A stretch of DNA of 64,000 nucleotides, taken from Halomonas elongata DSM 2581. Lineage in GTDB: Bacteria; Pseudomonadota; Gammaproteobacteria; Pseudomonadales; Halomonadaceae. Where the stretch lies: positions 1,302,001-1,366,000 of the forward strand of contig NC_014532.2 in the NCBI RefSeq assembly GCF_000196875.2, written 5' to 3'. The notes under the pieces are model-generated. The model worked only from the letters and a program-made list of their open reading frames with translations. It did not search any database and was not told the origin of the DNA. Below are positions 33,574 to 42,482 of this stretch, piece after piece. The stretch's first letter is position 1; each line of letters begins with the position of its first letter. The position numbers were made by a program, and so were the translations under genes.

Positions 33574-34266
33574 ATGAAAAATATAGCTGGAATTACGTTC
33601 TTTTTGTCCTCATTTCTGATAGGTGAGTTAGCGCTTGCCGATAGTATTGCAATTGAGAATAAAGACAAATTAAATGTGAAAGTGATGTATGGCGATACCG
33701 TTTATATGAAGAATAATGATGAAAGATCCTATGACGCCAGAAATCCTAAAGAGGGGGAGGAATGGATTAGGGTTGTTTTTTCAAGCTCTAAAGGGTCAGA
33801 AGATTTTCTTGATTTGAAGTTAAGAAGCTCATATGGAATTGATGATGCTGGTCGCGGATGCAACTATTCGTTGTTAATGACTGAAAAGTCAGGGTGGAAG
33901 TTGGTTGGTAGCGATTCGGGAGAGTGCACTCGCTCACAAGATAACTACGAGCCCGAGGCTCCTCATGCCCATGCTTATACAGTAAAAAATGAATCCGAAA
34001 TTCCTGTGTATCCAGCTTTTTCTGTCGAAAAGGATAATGATTTCTCATCTGATTCAGTACTTGGCTATTTGAAGCCAGAAGAATCTAGGGTCTATTCGAC
34101 AACTACAGGGTATTGGAAAAATATTAACGTGAAAGATCATGTGCAAGTGGGTTTTTATAATCCATATACTACCTCGTATGTGAAGTGCTCGAATGAATTA
34201 GGTCTTATAGACAAAGAGAGTGATTTTGTTTTTACAAAAGATCATCAATGCGAGAAGGCTAAATAA
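33574..34266 (+). CDS. AT-rich secreted protein of unknown function
   Basis: A 230-residue protein with signal peptide MKNIAGITFFLSSFLIGELALA. The mature part is Ser/Asp/Tyr-rich with two Cys pairs (RGCNYS, GECTRS; VKCSNE, HQCEKA) and may be two beta-rich repeats: ENKDKLNVKVMYGDTVYM in the first half and VKNESEIPVYPAFSVEKDND in the second. I do not recognise the family. AAGGAGG is correctly placed before ATG 33574. Codon use is far more AT-rich than the chromosome, which indicates recent transfer. It lies 354 bases from a tRNA-Leu 3' end. Confidence 0.65.
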   Translation: MKNIAGITFFLSSFLIGELALADSIAIENKDKLNVKVMYGDTVYMKNNDERSYDARNPKEGEEWIRVVFSSSKGSEDFLDLKLRSSYGIDDAGRGCNYSLLMTEKSGWKLVGSDSGECTRSQDNYEPEAPHAHAYTVKNESEIPVYPAFSVEKDNDFSSDSVLGYLKPEESRVYSTTTGYWKNINVKDHVQVGFYNPYTTSYVKCSNELGLIDKESDFVFTKDHQCEKAK

Positions 34267-34620
34267 GGGGTAGCATCGGTTTGGCCGCTGTTGGGGCTCC
34301 AGACACAGTTGGTTTGTGATCCATTGGGGCCCCGCTCCTCAGACAACTAATCGAATGTGGCACTGAAGAGCTCACCCTATATGCTCGGTTTAGAGCTGGA
34401 TGTGCGCTTTTACTACCTCTAGTCGTCACAGACGCCGGATGCTACGAGGGCGTCGATAGACCGACCATGGTGAGTCTCACTGTTGGGTTCTGGTCAAATA
34501 TACAGTATCAACAGGAAGGGCAGGGTTGGCAAAAGCTGACCACACCATACCCAAAACAGGCATATCCAAGCCTATTTGGCGTCTAGTCGATCAGGTAATT
34601 TGCTGAAAAATAAGGAAAAA
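34267..34620. other. intergenic region beside tRNA-Leu
   Basis: About 350 bases of mixed composition with no gene or clear terminator. It adjoins the 3' end of the tRNA, the usual integration side, but I did not find a second copy of the tRNA end within it. Confidence 0.4.
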
Positions 34621-34707
<87 letters not shown>

Positions 34708-34750
34708 GGGTCAGGCAGGCGTCCATATTTTACGGACGGGCTCCTACAAG

Positions 34751-35464
34751 TCAATCGCTCCCGGGAAGGCGCAGGTGATCGGCGGCGGCCTCGGCTCGGG
34801 CGGCGGGGCTCTCGCCGGCCAGGTGCGGGAGGATACCGAGGTTCGGTGCCGACAAACGGCGTGTCAGGGTCTCGAGGTTGTCGCGATACAGGGCCGCGTC
34901 GCCGGCTTCGTCGAAGGACAGGCCCGGTTCGATCAGATTGCCCACCCAGCCGGCCAGCTGCAGGCCGTCGGCGCGAATCGCCTCGGCACTGAGTATGGCG
35001 TGGTTGAGACAACCGAGCTTGAGCCCTACCACCAGGATCACCGGAAGCTCGAGCCGCCTGGCCAGGCCGGCGAGATCCTCGTGATCGTTGAGTGGTACCC
35101 GCCAGCCGCCGGCGCCTTCCACCAGGGTCAGGTCGCGCTGCCAGGCCAGTGGGTCGGCAGTGGCCGCGACCAGGTCATCCAGCGTCGGGACATCACCGGC
35201 ACGCCATGCGGCCAGATGCGGGGCGATGGCTGGTGCATAGGCGTAGGGGTTGAGGACTTCGTATGGCACCTCGGGCGTGCTCTGCTCGCCGAGCGTCAGG
35301 GCATCGATGTTGCGCAGTCCGCGAGTCGTGGCGTCACAGCCCGAGGCCACCGGCTTGAGCCCGAGGGTGGTGTGGCCGCGACGTCGTGCCAGGGCCAGCA
35401 GGCCACTGGCCACCAGGGTCTTGCCGGCATCGGTGTCGGTGCCGGTAACGAAATAGGCTGGCAT
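34751..35464 (-). CDS. bioD: dethiobiotin synthetase
   Basis: A 237-residue ATP-dependent enzyme that closes the ureido ring from DAPA and CO2. The P-loop GTDTDAGKT is at about residues 8-16, KPVASG follows, and LTLVEGAGGWRVPLND is the typical second motif. It is the last gene of bioB-F-H-C-D, with one base between it and bioC. Normal length. Confidence 0.95.
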   Translation of the reverse strand: MPAYFVTGTDTDAGKTLVASGLLALARRRGHTTLGLKPVASGCDATTRGLRNIDALTLGEQSTPEVPYEVLNPYAYAPAIAPHLAAWRAGDVPTLDDLVAATADPLAWQRDLTLVEGAGGWRVPLNDHEDLAGLARRLELPVILVVGLKLGCLNHAILSAEAIRADGLQLAGWVGNLIEPGLSFDEAGDAALYRDNLETLTRRLSAPNLGILPHLAGESPAARAEAAADHLRLPGSD

Positions 35465-35465
35465 G

Positions 35466-36275
35466 TCAGCGCTCCAGGATCAGGGTGACAAGGTGATAGG
35501 TGACAGGAAGGCCGGGTGATTCGCGTAGCGTCTCGTATCGATGCCTGGCCCGTGCCAGATCGGCTCGGGTCAGTCGCTTCCCAGGCCGGGCCACCTGGGC
35601 GCCGACCCCTTTGATGGAGGCCATCACGGCATCCAGGTCGGGATAGTGGAAGCGTTCCTCGCGTTGCTCCACGGCGACTCGCCGAAAGCCGGCACGCCGC
35701 GCGGAACGTTGATACCGGGGAGCGTCGTGGAAGTCGAGCAAGGCGGCGGGACGCTCGGGATGCGACCAGGCCTGGCTCACTTCGTGCAGGGTGCCGGGGC
35801 CCAGGGTATTGAGCAGGGCGCGCCCTCCCGGTCTCAGCACCCGGCGGATCTCGTCGAGCACGGGGTCGAGGTCCGGGCACCACTGGATCGCCAGGTTGGA
35901 GATGACCAGGTCGAAGGCTTCGGCGGCATGAGGAAGCATGCCGGCATCGGCACATACCCAGCGGATCGGTTCCGGGTGGCGTCGACGCGCCTCGTCGAGC
36001 ATGCCGGGTGCCAGGTCGAGGCCCTCGATCCGGCGATGGTCGGGATAATGCCGGGCCAGGCGGGCGGTCAGTTCGCCCGGACCGCAGCCCAGGTCCAGGA
36101 TGCTGTCGGCCCTGGCGGGCAGGTGCGCCATCAGGCGTTCGCCCATGGCATGCTGGGCGGTCGCGCGCTGCGCATAATGCGGTGCGGCCCGGGAAAAGGC
36201 ATGGGCGACACGGGCGCGCCAGTCGGCGGCAGCGGTATGGTCGGTCGGCTCGGTGGCGATTGAGGCAGTGTTCAT
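35466..36275 (-). CDS. bioC: malonyl-ACP O-methyltransferase
   Basis: A 269-residue SAM-dependent methyltransferase that methylates malonyl-ACP so that fatty acid synthase can elongate the pimeloyl precursor. Seen are the BioC-type N-terminus (VAHAFSRAAPHYAQRA), the SAM motif LDLGCGPGELTARLA, and FDLVISNLAIQWC. ATG 36275 overlaps the bioH stop by four bases, which argues for translational coupling; the longer frame opening at 36500 is rejected for this reason. Confidence 0.93.
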   Translation of the reverse strand: MNTASIATEPTDHTAAADWRARVAHAFSRAAPHYAQRATAQHAMGERLMAHLPARADSILDLGCGPGELTARLARHYPDHRRIEGLDLAPGMLDEARRRHPEPIRWVCADAGMLPHAAEAFDLVISNLAIQWCPDLDPVLDEIRRVLRPGGRALLNTLGPGTLHEVSQAWSHPERPAALLDFHDAPRYQRSARRAGFRRVAVEQREERFHYPDLDAVMASIKGVGAQVARPGKRLTRADLARARHRYETLRESPGLPVTYHLVTLILER

Positions 36276-37006
36276 GATGTCGGCTCCGCTCGCTCGGCAT
36301 CGGACGAGTGCTGCGCGGCGATGTTCGCCAGCCGTGTCGCCAGGTGCTGCGGTTGGCTGAGCATCGGACAGTGTCCTGCGTCGTCGAGACGTTGGTCGGC
36401 TTGGGCGAGAACCTCGGGAGCGAGCAAGGGGTCGCGGGTGCCCGCGAGGCGATACACCGGGCACGGCGCGGCATTCAGGCGCGAATGATTGTCCAGGCAT
36501 GCCAGATGCTCGAGGCCGGCTTCCAGGGTGGCAGTGGATGCCGGGAGGCTCGTGTCGAGCAACTGGCGCAGGGTTCGGTGCGCGTTGCGCGGGTCGGGCT
36601 CCCCCCCGAGTTGCCAGCGCAGGAAGTGTTCCCGCGCGGCGGTGGGGGAACGCTCGAGAGCGCGACGGAAGTCGGCCAGGGCAGTGTCGCTCACCCCCTG
36701 CGGGTGGACGAAGCGCGCGCCGATGCCAAGCAGTACCAGGGCGCGCGGAGTCGGCAGATGCTCGAGCAGGGCGCCGGCCAGCAGCCCGCCGAGCGACCAG
36801 CCGACCCAGACGGTGTCGGCCGGCAGGTCGTCGGCCATGGCGTCGGCCAATTCGTTCAACGACGTGGGATCGGCGAGCGGCAAGCGACCGGCATAGCCGG
36901 GCCAGTCCGGTGCCTTGATGTCGAGATCATCAGGCCAATAGGGGGCGAGGGGGCGCCAGATTCGGGCGTCGCAGCCCCAACCGCTGAGCAATATCAACTG
37001 CGTCAT
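36272..37006 (-). CDS. bioH: pimeloyl-ACP methyl ester esterase
   Basis: A 244-residue alpha/beta hydrolase that removes the methyl ester from pimeloyl-ACP methyl ester. The nucleophile elbow GWSLGG has Ser about residue 71; GTRDPLL carries the acid and DAGHCPMLSQP the catalytic His. It overlaps bioF and bioC by four bases on either side. The sequence is shorter than E. coli BioH and has weak overall similarity, but position and triad make the assignment strong. Confidence 0.9.
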   Translation of the reverse strand: MTQLILLSGWGCDARIWRPLAPYWPDDLDIKAPDWPGYAGRLPLADPTSLNELADAMADDLPADTVWVGWSLGGLLAGALLEHLPTPRALVLLGIGARFVHPQGVSDTALADFRRALERSPTAAREHFLRWQLGGEPDPRNAHRTLRQLLDTSLPASTATLEAGLEHLACLDNHSRLNAAPCPVYRLAGTRDPLLAPEVLAQADQRLDDAGHCPMLSQPQHLATRLANIAAQHSSDAERAEPTS

Positions 37007-38163
37007 GAGGCGTCCTCGCGTCGACAGGCATCCAGAGCGCCGAGCAAGGCGTCGAGAGCCGTTGCGTCATGAGCGGCGCTCAAGGTGATCCGCAGGCGTG
37101 CCTGGCCGCGCGGCACGGTGGGCGGGCGGATGGCACCAACGCGAAACCCGGCCCGGGCCAGGCGCTCGGCCCAGCGCATGACCCGCGCGCTGTCGCCCAG
37201 TACGACAGGCTGGATGGGCGTGGTGGAGTCGGTCAGCGGCAGACCGAGCCTCGCGGCTTCGCGCCGGAAGTCGGCGATATGCCGATGGAGGCGGTCGCGA
37301 CGTTCGGGCTCCTGCTCGAGGATGTCCAGGGCCGTCAGGGTGGCCGCTGCCACGCCGGGTGGTTGGGCCGTGGTGTAGATGTAGGGACGGGCGAACTGGA
37401 CCAGGTGGTCGATCAGGGCGGCATCGCCTGCTACGAAGGCCCCGGCGCTGCCCAGCGCCTTGCCGAGCGTGCCGACGAGTATCGTCACCTGGCGTTGATC
37501 GTGGGCGCGTCCCACGCAACCGTCGCCATGTTCGCCGAGCACGCCGAGGCCATGGGCGTCATCGATCATCAGCCAGGCGCCTTGTCGCTGGCAGGTGTCG
37601 GCGAGGCCGGCGATGTCGGCCGTGTCGCCATCCATGCTGAAGACGCCATCGCTGACGACCAGCGCCGGCGCATCCTGGGGCGTGCGCTCCAGCAGGCGCT
37701 CGAGATCGGCGAGATCGCGATGGTGGAAGCGCCGCGAGGGTGCCTGGGCCAGGCGGGCACCATCGAGCAGCGAGGCGTGATTGAGACGATCCTGAAACAC
37801 CCTGGTGTGACGGTCGCACAGTGTCTGCAACACGCCGAGGTTGGCCATGTAGCCGGTGGAGAACAGCAGGGCGCGGGGACGCCCGGTCAACTCGGCAAGA
37901 CGTTGTTCGAGTCGTTCGTGGACCGCGTGATGCCCGGTGACCAAATGCGAGGCCCTGGCGCCGGCACCGAAGCGTTTCGCACCCTCGGCCTGAGCCTCGG
38001 CCAGGCGCGGGTCACCGGCCAGGCCGAGATAATCGTTGCCGGCGAAGTCGATGAGAGGGTCGGCTTCGTCCAGAGTGGGGCGTTGGCGCCAGCCGCCTTC
38101 CGCACGGCGTTGCGTGGCGGCGCTAGCCAGTCGCTTCGACCAGAGGTCCGCGCGTGACATCAT
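37003..38163 (-). CDS. bioF: 8-amino-7-oxononanoate synthase
   Basis: A 386-residue PLP enzyme condensing pimeloyl-ACP with alanine to KAPA. Recognisable are DFAGNDYLGLAG, GAGARASHLVTGHHAVH, DDAHGLGVLGEHG and the PLP lysine in VGTLGKALGSAG about residue 235. Two adjacent ATG codons (38163, 38160) are possible starts. It lies three bases after bioB and overlaps bioH, so the operon is tightly coupled. Confidence 0.95.
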   Translation of the reverse strand: MMSRADLWSKRLASAATQRRAEGGWRQRPTLDEADPLIDFAGNDYLGLAGDPRLAEAQAEGAKRFGAGARASHLVTGHHAVHERLEQRLAELTGRPRALLFSTGYMANLGVLQTLCDRHTRVFQDRLNHASLLDGARLAQAPSRRFHHRDLADLERLLERTPQDAPALVVSDGVFSMDGDTADIAGLADTCQRQGAWLMIDDAHGLGVLGEHGDGCVGRAHDQRQVTILVGTLGKALGSAGAFVAGDAALIDHLVQFARPYIYTTAQPPGVAAATLTALDILEQEPERRDRLHRHIADFRREAARLGLPLTDSTTPIQPVVLGDSARVMRWAERLARAGFRVGAIRPPTVPRGQARLRITLSAAHDATALDALLGALDACRREDAS

Positions 38164-38166
38164 GGC

Positions 38167-39279
38167 TCAGGCTTGGGCAGCGTCGTAGAATAGGGCGTCG
38201 TCGCGCTGGCGCTGGATGGCATGGGCCAGTGCGGTTTCGGCCTGTTCATCGTCGCTGCGGATGTCGCATGCGCTCTTTTCAACCTGCTCGGGGTGTAGGC
38301 CGAGCTTGTCGAACAGCGCCCGGTCGCGTTCGACCTGGGGATTGCCCGTCGTCAGCAGGGTGTCGCCATAGAAGATGGAATTGGCGCCGGCGAGAAACGC
38401 CATGGCCTGGGTCGATTCATCCATCTGCTCGCGTCCGGCGGACAGGCGGACGTGGCTGGCCGGCATGAGGATGCGGGCCACGGCGATGGCACGGATGAAC
38501 TCGAGCGGGTCCAGGTCCTCGACGTTTTCCATCGGCGTGCCCGGTACCTTGACCAGCATGTTGATGGGCACCGACTCCGGGTGCGGATTCAGGCGTGCCA
38601 GTTGCTGCAGCAGGCCGGCGCGATCCCGGGTCGCCTCGCCCATGCCGAGAATGCCGCCCGAACAGATTTTCATGCCGGCATCGCGAACATTGGACAGAGT
38701 GTCCAGGCGGTCGGCGTAGGAGCGGGTGGTGATGATCTCGCCGTAGTATTCCGGCGAGGTGTCCAGATTGTGGTTGTAGTAGTCCAGGCCCGCCTCGGCC
38801 AATCGGCTCGCCTGATGGGCGTCGACCATGCCCAGAGTCATGCAGGTTTCCAGGCCCAGCTCCTTGACCCGGCCGACCATCTCCAGCACCACGTCCAGGT
38901 CGCGTTCCCGAGGGCTGCGCCAGGCAGCGCCCATGCAGAAGCGGCTGGCACCGGCCTGTTTGGCGGCACGGGCCTGCTCCACCACCTTTTCGACCTCGAG
39001 CAGCTTTTCCTTGCCGAGCCCGGTGTTGTAGTGGCCGGACTGGGGGCAGTACTTGCAGTCTTCCGGGCAGGCGCCGGTCTTGATCGACAACAGCGTCGAG
39101 ACCTGCACGGCGTTGGGATCGAAGTGTGCCCGATGAACCTGCTGGGCGCGGAACAGCAGATCGTTGAAGGGCAGCGAGAACAGCGCCTCGATCTCTTCCA
39201 GGCGCCAGTCGTGGCGCGGTTCGTGAGAGGCGTCTAGGTTCAAGTCAACCGCATGGGCGTCGTGGTGTTGGGCTGGCAT
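38167..39279 (-). CDS. bioB: biotin synthase
   Basis: A 370-residue radical-SAM enzyme that inserts sulfur into dethiobiotin. The radical-SAM cluster ligands are Cys 71, 75 and 78 (CPEDCKYC), and the auxiliary-cluster motifs [29 protein letters not shown] and [10 protein letters not shown] are intact. It is the first gene of the operon. Its promoter region overlaps the divergent ComF-like gene's start codon. Confidence 0.96.
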   Translation of the reverse strand: MPAQHHDAHAVDLNLDASHEPRHDWRLEEIEALFSLPFNDLLFRAQQVHRAHFDPNAVQVSTLLSIKTGACPEDCKYCPQSGHYNTGLGKEKLLEVEKVVEQARAAKQAGASRFCMGAAWRSPRERDLDVVLEMVGRVKELGLETCMTLGMVDAHQASRLAEAGLDYYNHNLDTSPEYYGEIITTRSYADRLDTLSNVRDAGMKICSGGILGMGEATRDRAGLLQQLARLNPHPESVPINMLVKVPGTPMENVEDLDPLEFIRAIAVARILMPASHVRLSAGREQMDESTQAMAFLAGANSIFYGDTLLTTGNPQVERDRALFDKLGLHPEQVEKSACDIRSDDEQAETALAHAIQRQRDDALFYDAAQA

Positions 39280-39330
39280 GGGAGGGCTCGCTTTTGGTCG
39301 AACTTTTCGAGTTTGTCACGGTTGACCGAT

Positions 39331-39358
39331 AGGGTAAGGCGTCGCCGGTTTATGTCAA
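39331..39358 (-). promoter_or_regulatory. candidate bioB promoter
   Basis: On the minus strand TTGACA (39358-39353) is followed after 16 bases by TACCCT (39336-39331). The predicted transcription start is about 45 bases before bioB. GGTTGAC (39320-39326) and GTCAACC (39354-39360) are inverted arms around it. No BirA box of the bioA type is present. Confidence 0.4.
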
Positions 39359-40056
39359 CCATTCATGATTTCAAGGTTGACGACTGGCTGCGGCGCCTGT
39401 TGCCTGGTCGCTGCGCCTTCTGTCTCGCCGCCTGCGAGTCGACGGCACCCTGGTGTCAGGCCTGCCACCTGGCATTGCCGTGGAATCTGCCGGCCTGTCC
39501 GGCGTGTGCCGAGCCGCAGCCCGCTGGGTCGCGGGCGCGACGTTGTGGACGTTGTCTGCAACGTGCACCGGCCTTCGATACGGCTCGCGTGCCGCTGCGT
39601 TACGAGGGCGAGTTGAGGGGATTGATGCAAGGCTTCAAGTTCCAGGCCTCACCGCGCGCCGGCAGCTTGATGCTGGCGCTGCTGGAGGACGCGCTGAGGG
39701 ATAAGCCGTGTCCCCAGGCGTTGCTGGCGGTACCGCTGCACCCTCGACGCGCCCGGCAACGTGGCTTCGACCAGGCGCGTTGGCTTGCCGAACGCTTGTC
39801 GGCACGCCTGGACATTCCGCTGGTGGTGGCGCAGCGTCGGCGCGATACCCCGAGCCAGCGGGGGCTGGACCGCAAGCGACGACGCGGCAATCTGCGTGCT
39901 GCCTTTCGGGTGGAGACGGCACTGCCGCCCGAGGTCGCGTTGCTCGATGATGTGATGACCACCGGCGCGACCCTCGATGCCCTGGCCCGTGCCTGTCATC
40001 AAGCCGGGGCGGAGCGGGTCGAGGCCTGGGCTGTGGCGCGCACGCCATTGCCTTGA
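39352..40056 (+). CDS. comF: ComF-like phosphoribosyltransferase-domain protein
   Basis: A 234-residue protein with an N-terminal zinc-binding segment (CAFCLAACES, CQACHLALPW, CPACAEPQ, CGRCLQRAPAF) and a C-terminal phosphoribosyltransferase fold with the PRPP motif VALLDDVMTTGATLDAL. ComF proteins are needed for natural transformation in some bacteria; the biochemical step is unclear. ATG 39352 is chosen because the fold starts there; it lies within the divergent bioB promoter. This bioB-comF arrangement is common in gammaproteobacteria. Confidence 0.85.
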   Translation: MSTIHDFKVDDWLRRLLPGRCAFCLAACESTAPWCQACHLALPWNLPACPACAEPQPAGSRARRCGRCLQRAPAFDTARVPLRYEGELRGLMQGFKFQASPRAGSLMLALLEDALRDKPCPQALLAVPLHPRRARQRGFDQARWLAERLSARLDIPLVVAQRRRDTPSQRGLDRKRRRGNLRAAFRVETALPPEVALLDDVMTTGATLDALARACHQAGAERVEAWAVARTPLP

Positions 40057-40237
40057 ACCCGCCCGAGCATTCGCTGCAAGGCAATCGTAGCGACCCTTTC
40101 GCTATTTAACGCCATTGATCGAGAGTTTCCTTCAAGACACCTTGGATTGAGGTGGGCTTTTCCGGCGACAAGCCTAGCGCTCTAAGTCCGACAGGCTGTT
40201 AGCATGCCTGATTAGTCGATTGAATCAGGAGCGCCGA

Positions 40238-41224
40238 ATGGAAACCTCGATCCATCCCTTTGCCCGCCTCGAGCCTGCCCGGGTGGTGGCGGCGGTGGAG
40301 TCCCTGGGGTTCTGGCTGCCCGGCGAGCCTTTCGCCCTGAACAGCTACGAGAACCGGGTCTATCTGGTGCATGACGACGAGCGCCGGCGCTGGGTGGTGA
40401 AATTCTATCGACCGGGACGTTGGAGCGATGCCCAGATCCAGGAGGAGCATGATTTCCTGGCCGAGCTGGAAGCGGCGGATGTCGCGGTCGCCGCCCCCTG
40501 GCGCGACGAGCAGGGCGTAAGTCTGCATCGTGCCGAGGGATTTCGTTTCGCGCTCTATCCGCAATTGCCGGGGCAGGCGCCCGAGCTGGAAAACCCGGCC
40601 CATCTGTTCGCCCTGGGCGAGGTCATCGGTGCGATGCACGCCGTGGGGGAGAGCGGCCGCTTCGCTCATCGCCGCACCTTGAACCTGGACGACATGCTGG
40701 CCGAGGCATGCGATGGCGTACTCTCCAGCCCCTGGCTCGATCAGCGTCAACGGCGTGCTTATACCCGGGTGACCGACAGCCTGCGTTCGGCGCTGGTGGA
40801 TCGTGGCTGGGCGCCCGAACGCAGCATCCGCGTGCATGGCGATTGCCATCTCGGCAATATGCTGGGGCGCGACGAGGTCTTCGGCCTGGTGGACTTCGAC
40901 GATTGTCTGATGGCCCCGGCGGTGCAGGATATCTGGATGCTTTTGACCGGGCAGGAAGAAGGCGAATGGCAGATGCAGCTCTCCGAGGTGATCGAGGGTT
41001 ACGAACAGCACCGTGACTTCGACCGGAGCGAGCTGGCCCTGATCGAGCCGCTGCGCGCCTTCCGCCTGATACGCCACAGTGCCTGGCTGGTGGCGCGCTG
41101 GGAGGATCCTGCCTTCCCCGTGGCCTTTCCCTGGCTGGCCGATGCCGGTTACTGGGATGACCACATCCGCCAGCTCGAGCAGCAACGACGGGTACTGGAT
41201 GCCGCGGTCTCCGGGCAGGCGTGA
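40238..41224 (+). CDS. srkA: stress-response Ser/Thr kinase SrkA (YihE) family
   Basis: A 328-residue aminoglycoside-phosphotransferase-fold kinase with the catalytic VHGDCHLGNML and the metal-binding LVDFDDCLMAPAVQD. The N-terminal SYENRVYLVHDDE and WVVKFYRPGRW give the ATP-binding lysine. In E. coli YihE counters toxin-mediated death during envelope and oxidative stress. ATG 40238 follows AGGAG. It is upstream of folE on the same strand but separated by about 180 bases. Confidence 0.88.
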   Translation: METSIHPFARLEPARVVAAVESLGFWLPGEPFALNSYENRVYLVHDDERRRWVVKFYRPGRWSDAQIQEEHDFLAELEAADVAVAAPWRDEQGVSLHRAEGFRFALYPQLPGQAPELENPAHLFALGEVIGAMHAVGESGRFAHRRTLNLDDMLAEACDGVLSSPWLDQRQRRAYTRVTDSLRSALVDRGWAPERSIRVHGDCHLGNMLGRDEVFGLVDFDDCLMAPAVQDIWMLLTGQEEGEWQMQLSEVIEGYEQHRDFDRSELALIEPLRAFRLIRHSAWLVARWEDPAFPVAFPWLADAGYWDDHIRQLEQQRRVLDAAVSGQA

Positions 41225-41403
41225 AGTACGGCAAGACGCATCCGTGTTGCCGGGAGCCGGGGCGGGACTGCGTTGGCGCATGGCATGCGCTAGAATCGTG
41301 TCCTTTCGACCCGGGGAAGATGAACACGGGGTAACAATTCGATGGCAGAGGCGTGATGGCCGCGCTGATGCATCGCCATAACGATTCTGCATGGGGCCTG
41401 AGA

Positions 41404-41961
41404 ATGACCGAACAACTCGCCGACCATTACCGCCAGATCATCCAAGAGATCGGGGAGGATCCTGACCGGGAAGGCCTGCGCGATACGCCCAAGCGTGCCG
41501 CCAAGGCCATGCAATTCCTGAATCGTGGTTATTTCCAGTCCTTGGAGGAGATCGTCAACGGTGCCGTCTTCGAGTCGGACACCGATGAGATGGTGCTGAT
41601 CAAGGACATCGAGCTGTATTCAATCTGCGAACATCACCTGCTGCCGTTCACCGGCAAGTGTCATATCGCCTACATGCCGAGCGGCAAGGTGCTGGGCCTT
41701 TCCAAGTTCGCGCGCATCGTCGACATGTACGCGCGGCGCATGCAGATCCAGGAGAACCTGACTCGCCAGATTGCCGAGGCGGTCCAGCAGGTCACCAACG
41801 CGCGCGGCGTGGCGGTGGTGATCGAGGCGCGTCACCTGTGCATGATGATGCGCGGCGTCGAGAAGCAGAATTCGAGCATGACCTCCTCGGTGATGCTGGG
41901 TGCCTTCCGGGAGTCGCAGAGTACGCGGCAGGAATTCCTGACGCTGGTTCAAGGTAGGTAG
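41404..41961 (+). CDS. folE: GTP cyclohydrolase I
   Basis: A 185-residue type I GTP cyclohydrolase that forms dihydroneopterin triphosphate from GTP. The zinc and active-site segment is [21 protein letters not shown], followed by [20 protein letters not shown] and [14 protein letters not shown]. The start at 41404 gives the canonical [12 protein letters not shown] beginning; the longer frame is rejected. Nine bases separate it from folX, so the two form an operon leading to monapterin-type pterins. Confidence 0.95.
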   Translation: MTEQLADHYRQIIQEIGEDPDREGLRDTPKRAAKAMQFLNRGYFQSLEEIVNGAVFESDTDEMVLIKDIELYSICEHHLLPFTGKCHIAYMPSGKVLGLSKFARIVDMYARRMQIQENLTRQIAEAVQQVTNARGVAVVIEARHLCMMMRGVEKQNSSMTSSVMLGAFRESQSTRQEFLTLVQGR

Positions 41962-41970
41962 GAGACAACA

Positions 41971-42381
41971 ATGGCAATGCTCGCCCTGGATGATCAGCAC
42001 CTCGATCACGACCTGGCCACGATACGCATCAAGAACCTGCGCTTGCGGACCTACATCGGCATCAAGGATGACGAGATCCGCAATCGCCAGGATGTGGTGA
42101 TCAATGCGGTGATTCGCTATCGCGCCGACAAGGCGCTGGCGTTCAATCACATCGAGCAGGCGCTGAATTATCGCACCATCACCAAGCAGGTCATCGCCCA
42201 TGTGGAGGATAACCGCTTCCAGTTGCTGGAGCGCATGACCCGGGAAGTGCTCGACCTGATCATGAGTTTCGAGCAGGTCCTCACCGCCCAGGTGGAAATC
42301 GACAAGCCCCATGCCCTGCGTTTCGCCGACTCCGTGTCGATTACCCTGTCGGATTCCCGGGAGCCGAGGCGAAGCAACTGA
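41971..42381 (+). CDS. folX: dihydroneopterin triphosphate 2'-epimerase
   Basis: A 136-residue tunnelling-fold protein with [25 protein letters not shown], the FolX/FolB signature, and [20 protein letters not shown]. The IGIKDDE form and the folE neighbour favour FolX over the aldolase FolB. FolX epimerises the FolE product towards tetrahydromonapterin, a pterin cofactor used by phenylalanine hydroxylase in related bacteria. AGGTAGGAGA lies before the ATG. Confidence 0.88.
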   Translation: MAMLALDDQHLDHDLATIRIKNLRLRTYIGIKDDEIRNRQDVVINAVIRYRADKALAFNHIEQALNYRTITKQVIAHVEDNRFQLLERMTREVLDLIMSFEQVLTAQVEIDKPHALRFADSVSITLSDSREPRRSN

Positions 42382-42482
42382 ATCCGGCAGCGTCATGGTG
42401 ACGCCTGGCGGTTGGCGTGCGACCTCCATACGCTTAGCATGGAGATCAATCCTCACCAAGCGCCTTGAGCCAGGAGTCGACC

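Noticed and set aside
39313-39360. Possible BirA box before bioB
   Set aside because: Only GGTTTA matches one half of the consensus; the other half and the 14-16 base spacing do not fit.
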